Source of the DNA: Chromera velia
Taxonomy: Eukaryota > Sar > Chromeraceae
Length of the DNA: 22,888 nucleotides
Assembly: GCA_018398765.1 (NCBI GenBank)
Contig: JAHBMJ010002056.1
Location: 1 to 22,888, forward strand
Direction: 5' to 3'
Part shown: piece by piece, positions 17,821 through 22,888 of the stretch
Layout of the letters: every line of letters starts with the position of its first letter
How positions within the stretch are numbered: position 1 is the stretch's first letter
Notes under the pieces: generated by a model
The model's database searches: none
Seen by the model: the letters and a program-made list of their open reading frames with translations, nothing else
What the model was told of the DNA's origin: nothing
Program-made: the position numbers and the translations under genes

Positions 17821-19937
17821 ATGCAGCTCCTTGTGAAGACACCCACTGGGTCGACCCTTTGCGTCGACGTGACATCAGAGGACACAGTGAGGTGTCTGAT
17901 GGAGAGGGTGGAGGAGAGGACGAAAATTCCCCAAGCATTCCTCAGGCTGGTGGTGAGGGGGAGGCTTGTCGAGAGGGGGGAGGAGGGTTGCCGTCTTTCC
18001 AAATTGAATGTTGAAGCCGGCATGACCGTAGTCGTGCTTGTGCAGAAGCCTCCAATTGTGCCTTGTGGGAGGTTGGAAGTCCAATTTGACTTTTTTCCCT
18101 CAGACATTTGCGAGCGATTGGAAAAGAGACTGAGGAGAGCACGTTTGAGGGTCGAGATTCCGAAAGGAGAAGCGGCAACCAGCCTTCAGGCACGTCTTAG
18201 AGAGGCATTTCGGGACGAGTTTGGCAAATGTGGGGATGCATGGGGCAGTGGACATCTGTACATCTCTGCTCCTTCCGGTGAAGTCCGCAGCTTGTTCCCG
18301 AGTGACATCGAAACCGCATTCGTTGACGAGTGGTTTTCTTTGGAGGCTGAGAAGAAGAAGCATTTTCAGAACCTTGAGGAGAGGGGGGAGGGTGGGTCTC
18401 CACTGTTGGGTGTTCTGGTGACCGTAAGTGTTGCGAGAACAGGTGTTTATCATTTGATGGGTGCCGTCAGGGATTGTGAGAGATGTGATTGTGAGATTTG
18501 CGATCCGCCGGTTGTGTGGCAGTACTGTTCCGGGCCCCGGCAATGGGCCGACATGAAACGCCAGGCGTCTGTTTTTTTGGAGCAGGAGTACAGGAAGAGA
18601 GAATGGAAGAGGGTCGGCGGGAGGCACGCAGTGACGTTGAAAGACCGCAAGCTGCTTCTGAGTGTTGATCTTGAGACGATGAGACAGACAAACGTCCGCA
18701 CAGGAAGAGTGAGATCTATTCGACGGATGGAGACTCGACATTCTCCCTCCCCGCCTCTTTCCATGAAGATTGAAAAGTCTGAGCAGCCGTCGTTCGATTC
18801 CATGGAGACGGCAAGACAGATGGCAGAGCAGCAAGACGGCCGTAACAGTGCCGTGCTGTCACACGAAGCAGCCCTAACTCTGCTCGACCTCGCTCTGTCT
18901 TCCAACCCCCCCCTGAGTCTCTCTGAGACCCCTTCTGTTCGGCAGGAGATCGAATGGGCTTTTTTGGAGTCAGCCACTTCTCATAGAAGTCGGTTGAAGG
19001 GTAGTAAATGGTGTGCCCCCCCCGTGCTTCAAATCATCGATATGCAGCCTGTAGGAACAAGTCAGAACATGCAGCAAGCAGAACACAGTCGCCGCACCGA
19101 ATTGATGGCAAATTTTTACCAAGAGATCATGAAGAGGATAGATTCTTCTTCTTCTGTGTCGGGGGGTGATGTGGAGGGGGAAAGTGGTGGAAGCGGGAAG
19201 GACTCGAGGGAGGCGCAGCGCGAGGCTCAGCGCAATGGAATTTTGACACTCAGGCCACCGGGGGGGGGCCCAGGGCTGCGGCTTCTCGCAGGCTCCTGTT
19301 GGGCAGACAGGGCAAAGGCTGCTGAAGAAACGGATGCTGGTGAGAAGGCCATTGAAGCGTTTACAGACGAAGCTGCACGCAACAGATGGTGGTGCAAGGC
19401 TGGTCAGTGCAGGGGATTATCGACCCCGATTTTTAGTCATCAAAGCGCAGGGGATTTCGCAGTTTGCTCTGAGAAGGTGATGGAATAAGTGGGAATAAGA
19501 CAAGATAACTCAACGGCTTTGTGGTTGTGGCATGGTACTTCGGATGAGGCGTTGGCACAGATTGAGAGGGGGGGATTTGATACTTCATTTGCGTATGAGC
19601 GGAACTTTTTTGGCCGCGGTCTTTACTTTGCTGCCAATTCTTCGAAGGCAGATCTGTATGCAGGGCCTGAGGATAGGAGACACTTGAGGTGCTCGGGCAG
19701 GATGCAGCAGTTGCTGTGCCTGGTTTTCCTGGGGAAGAGGGAGAAGTGCGATGCGGCCGTGGTTGACAAAACAGAACCGCAGGATGGGTGCGACTCAGTG
19801 CAGGGTCTGACTACAAGGGAGGGGTTCTCGACCACAAGGAATATGTGGTGTATGACCAGAGGCTGGTCATTCCAGTTTTAAAGGTGTCATACATGCATAC
19901 AGACGAGTGTGCCTGCGCGAGATGTAGCAATCCGTAG
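17821..19937 (+). CDS. Ubiquitin-like/WWE/PARP fusion protein, interrupted (possible pseudogene)
   Basis: PARP enzymes transfer ADP-ribose from NAD+ to proteins; WWE domains in related proteins bind ADP-ribose polymers. The ATG starts a ubiquitin-like domain (residues 1-76, MQLLVKTPTGSTLCVDV); it lacks the C-terminal Gly-Gly, so it is probably not cleaved off. Residues about 77-230 are unrecognised. WWE is about 230-304 (VVWQYCSGPRQWADM to GRVRSIRRME). The PARP region begins near 390 (WCAPPVLQIIDMQPV) and resumes after an insert of about 120 residues, with LWLWHGTSDEAL and FFGRGLYFAANSS. The His is at 19531, the Tyr at 19624, and a candidate catalytic Glu (KEYVVYD) at 19839. Two defects: an in-frame TAA at 19486-19488, just before the His motif, and the Glu segment lying one frame away from the CDSV segment (change between about 19795 and 19830); it ends at TAG 19935-19937. 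The TAA might lie in an unrecognised intron within the insert. No phase-compatible donor explains the second shift, so a one-base loss or sequencing error is likelier. Confidence 0.8.
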
Positions 19938-20250
19938 GCTAGTCTGTAGGCACTAGTATATAGGCACAGACATCCGTACTCCAAGTTCTCCAACACACTC
20001 TAACAGTAGTAACAGAGGCTGACACAGAGGCTTTAGCAACATTTATTGATTAATACATAGTAACGCACTAGGTAACGCAGCGAGTATTAATTTATCTTGT
20101 AGGCTTAGTTGTAGTTAATGTATGTTGTACTACTTAGTAGTAGTTTGCTAGTAAAATTAAACTAGAAATTAAAGGCCCAGACTTAAGCTCTAACAAAAAC
20201 TGGGTGATTCAGAGTGTGTTGTGTTCCACCTTCTGGGGTCCATGCACAGG
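19938..20250. other. AT-rich intergenic stretch, no gene seen
   Basis: AT-rich DNA with many TAG/CTAGT words and stops in all frames, lying between the PARP-like gene and the inverted-repeat element. Its left part would be the 3' flank of the PARP-like gene. No terminal repeats or RNA gene were found. Confidence 0.5.
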
Positions 20251-21730
20251 TAGTGACCATGTTTGATTTGATTTGATTTGATTTGAGGTAGGGCTTAAAC
20301 TCAAATCAAATATCCAGTCAGGGAGGACCTAGTGTTTAAAGACCTATCAAATACGATTAAATATTTGATCAATATGACTTTCAACCTCAAATATGAAGGT
20401 CCCGAAAAAACTTTTGCAAGTACCGATCCATCACGCATGCTGATTCAAATGAAAAAACCTAAATTTTGATGGTTTGCTCTAAAAAAAAAAAACGTTTTGA
20501 GCTGCACTGAAATTGACGTTTCACCCTTTTTTACTTCATGCAGAGGTAAACCGATCAGCTGAACGTTTTTCCAAACAGCTGTGTTAACTTTTCTGGTGCT
20601 GGAACATCTTTTACGGCCCCCTTTTTGAGCGTCTGCAAACATTTTACACCCCGTAAAGACATGTCACACACTCCGACAGGGTCGAACGGGACATTTCCTT
20701 CTGCATATATGGTCTATTTGGGATATTTTAGATGTGAACCACGAGAGATTGCAGCATGCCCCTGACCCGGAGCGTCGAAAGGCTGTGACCACATTCCCTG
20801 TTGGTATGGAGCAGTTCCAGAAAGGCAAGGGAAAAGGCAACGGGAGGGCTATTGACAGTGCTGGAGGGGGGGCCGCTCCTGCAGGGCCCGGCGGGAGGAC
20901 CAATTTGAAACCAAAGGAGGCAGCCGCAGACGCAAATACTAAGAAGGCTGGGGAGAAAATTCCCCCTTCTGAGAAAGTCATCACTCCAGGTGAGGAAGGC
21001 TACCGACCTCTCTATATTCACCTCCAACACAAGGGGCTTGTTGTCGGCCCTGGCGCGGCACAGAGGGTAGCCAAACTTACCAACTCTGGATGCTTAGCTG
21101 CCAAGAAACAGGACGGTTCCAACACCAACAGCAATAGCAAACATGTGCGCGGTTCTCTGTCTCACCCCGTTGTCATCTCTCCGCAACCGAATAAAAGCCC
21201 AGGAGCACCTACTCCTGGAAAGCCGAAAAGCTAGAGAAAAAGCTCTCAGCAGCTCCCACCACCGATCGATTCGATTCACATTAAAGAAAGTGATCATGAA
21301 GAAGAGGAAAAGGAAGTGCCATAAAGCTGAGTGATTGTCACTTCAATTTTGGTACGTGCTCTAACTTTATCGTATCAACAAAAAGTCATATACAATTTCA
21401 AATCTATCAATTTTACGTTCTTAATCTCTATTAGTACTAGAGTGAGTCTCAGTGACTAGTGTATATACACTGCCACACAGGCATATTTTTTTTACGGAAC
21501 TGATAAGTTATAATTTTATATATATTTTTTTAAATTTTTGAAACACACATCAGAAATGTTCTGATAACTATTGTCATGAGAAAAATGATCAGAGTGACAG
21601 TAAGTCAGTGACTCAGTGAGGAACCCTAAGAGGTTAACCTCAAATCTTACCTCAAATATCAAATATTTGAGGTTGAAGCTCAAATCAAATCAAATCAAAT
21701 CAAATATAATCAAATCAAACATGGTCACTA
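20251..21730. mobile_element. Putative TIR element with TA target duplication, no transposase seen
   Basis: The left end at 20253 reads GTGACCATGTTTGATTTG and the right end at 21728 is its exact reverse complement over 21 bases. Both are flanked by TA (20251-20252 and 21729-21730), as in Tc1/mariner-type insertions. Inside the ends are further TTTGA / TCAAA repeats in both orientations. The element is about 1,476 bases. It holds one open frame (20734-21234) that does not look like a DDE transposase, so it would be non-autonomous, or an element that captured host sequence. TA flanks are weak evidence on their own because the junction is palindromic. Confidence 0.6.
20734..21234 (+). CDS. Open frame inside the TIR element, unknown product
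   Basis: About 166 codons open to TAG at 21232-21234. There is no ATG at the 5' end of the frame. A GGATATTTTAG acceptor-like site at 20732 suggests it could be a 3' exon; the first in-frame ATG is at about 20806. The sequence is basic and low in complexity: KGKGKGNGRAIDS, a Gly/Pro/Ala run, then a more structured-looking GYRPLYIHLQHKGLVVGPG, then an Asn/Ser/Pro tail ending SPGAPTPGKPKS. I recognise no domain and no transposase signature. It may be a captured host exon or a chance frame. Confidence 0.3.
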   Translation: MNHERLQHAPDPERRKAVTTFPVGMEQFQKGKGKGNGRAIDSAGGGAAPAGPGGRTNLKPKEAAADANTKKAGEKIPPSEKVITPGEEGYRPLYIHLQHKGLVVGPGAAQRVAKLTNSGCLAAKKQDGSNTNSNSKHVRGSLSHPVVISPQPNKSPGAPTPGKPKS

Positions 21731-21974
21731 GACATAGCGGGAAGGCCTAGTGCGGAACCTATCAATCAATCAATCAATCAATAATCACTTATCGATCACT
21801 ATACTTAAGCTGTCCTGGACTTATGCATTGCATGATCACCTAATGATTAATAACAATGATGACTAGAATGATGATGGTGATCATGATGTGAGATTCTATT
21901 TGATTATGTACAGAAAGTATCTAATAGAATTATTATGATCACTAAATCCATTATTGAACCGCGTAACTTGTGGC
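21731..21974. other. AT-rich 3' flank with short (ATCA)n repeat
   Basis: Contains an ATCA repeat at about 21762-21782 and AT-rich sequence with repeated ATGATGATGG/TGATCA words. It separates the inverted-repeat element from the stop codon of the minus-strand oxidoreductase gene and probably includes that gene's 3' untranslated region. Confidence 0.5.
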
Positions 21975-22888
21975 CTAAGGAAAGTGTATGTATCCTTCGG
22001 CACCTCTTGCAAAATCCCACCAGAATTCAAAAGAAGGAGTCGGATTCAAAGACTTTTTTGAATGAAACCTGCAAACAACGGATACACACGCAACCTGATC
22101 TTGCAACTTCATGCAAGGCAGCCGCGTACGGCCCGACACGACTGCACACTATGTGCACAAAGTTTCAAAACCGTCACGTACGAGATTGTGAATGCATACC
22201 TTAAAATACACATCTAGATACACATCGGAATACAATCAATCATGTCTTCTCAATGTTCTCATGTTGAAGTTTGAAATCGATTGTAAGAAATTTAGCTCGT
22301 CCGCCAACCAGACCTGGAAATGGCACCCCGCTTTTTGCAGAAGCACTTCACGCAAAAAGAGGGAAGACCGGAGAATACAAAGCACACGTTTGTGCAGAAA
22401 ACTACTGCACGAGAGGGAGATCAAAATTATCGGGGTCGGCAGAGAAGGCCAGGCGAAAGGAACAACTTGAAAATATGACGGTCTGACTTGCTTTGCAAGC
22501 ATGTGCTACGTGCATTTGCTTTCACAAGAGCGATTCAAAGAATGGTCGCAGTGGCATACAATGCAGTCACCTGAGAGCCAGTCACCCGGCCAACTACTCA
22601 CCGCTCCACAAGGTCAGGGTTGCTCAAGAAGAGCCGTCCGAATGCCACCAGATCACACTGCCCGCTCTGTACAGCGGCCTCTGCGGAGTCTTGAGAGTAC
22701 CCGCAGTTCGCCATCAGGTTGCCAGTGAAACTGCAAAGGGAGGCACACCACACGCAGCTTCTTTCGCACACCTGGAAATCAGGCGAAAGGGTTGATTCAA
22801 GCATCAAGCGATACCGTGATGGCTATTATGCAAGAAGAAGATGCGGACTGTAGACAGATGCAGACCATGATGGCGATCTCACGAACGC
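21975..22888 (-). CDS. 3' end of Old Yellow Enzyme-type NAD(P)H flavin oxidoreductase (partial)
   Basis: Three minus-strand exons: 22883-22888 (cut by the window edge), 22602-22730 and 21975-22068. Introns are 22731-22882 (GTGAGA...TTTGCAG) and 22069-22601 (GTGAGT...GTTTGCAG), and the frame holds across both joins. The middle exon reads FTGNLMANCGYSQDSAEAAV and then CDLVAFGRLFLSNPDLVE, the C-terminal FMN-phosphate-binding part of the OYE / 12-oxophytodienoate reductase barrel. In that family the GG(Y) loop and the FGR segment contact the cofactor. The last exon starts RF, ends GAEGYIHFP and stops at TAG, matching the family's RF...LN...TFY..GAEGYTDYP ending, though its middle is divergent. 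The family uses NAD(P)H and FMN to reduce alpha,beta-unsaturated carbonyls. The rest of the gene lies to the right of the window. Confidence 0.82.

Noticed and set aside
18100..18834. 244-codon minus-strand frame under the PARP-like gene
   Set aside because: It is antisense to the recognised WWE and linker coding sequence and has no motif of its own.
19486..19488. Reassigned TAA codon (alternative genetic code)
   Set aside because: This is one isolated case, with a second independent frame defect in the same gene. No other supported coding sequence here contains an internal TAA.

Overview
The window is nuclear DNA from a eukaryote. It has multi-exon genes with GT-AG introns, dense microsatellites, a minisatellite, long intergenic stretches, a short assembly gap (NNNN at 6934-6937) and no operon structure. 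Long disordered proteins rich in Ser, Glu, Ala and Gln, an ancestral-type snRNA transcription factor subunit and a ubiquitin-like/WWE/PARP fusion suggest a free-living protist, possibly an alveolate alga of the chromerid type. That assignment is an impression, not a proof.

Layout. 1-3960 is gene-poor: a TG microsatellite, an AT-rich stretch, a degenerate minisatellite of about 20 units (about 1180-2660), and a 455-bp segment duplicated head to tail (2811-3265 and 3266-3721) whose two copies differ only by transitions. 3961-11930 (+) holds one gene that I assemble from about 11 exons into a protein of roughly 1,900 residues. I do not recognise it; it has coiled-coil stretches and a very long disordered C-terminal half. 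11931-15520 is mostly simple repeats. 15521-16876 (-) is an uninterrupted 451-codon gene resembling SNAPC1. 17821-19937 (+) encodes an N-terminal ubiquitin-like domain, a WWE domain and a PARP catalytic domain. It is interrupted by an in-frame TAA and by a later one-base frame change, so it is a pseudogene, a mis-assembled gene or a gene with unresolved introns. 20251-21730 looks like a DNA transposon or MITE-like element with 21-bp inverted ends and TA flanks, without a visible transposase. 21975-22888 (-) is the 3' end of an Old Yellow Enzyme (OYE)-type flavin oxidoreductase gene, found by joining three short exons.

The genes do not form an obvious pathway. The SNAPC1-like and PARP genes are divergent and share a 944-bp upstream region. 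Exons were inferred by eye from splice signals and reading-frame continuity; RNA-seq would be the direct test.
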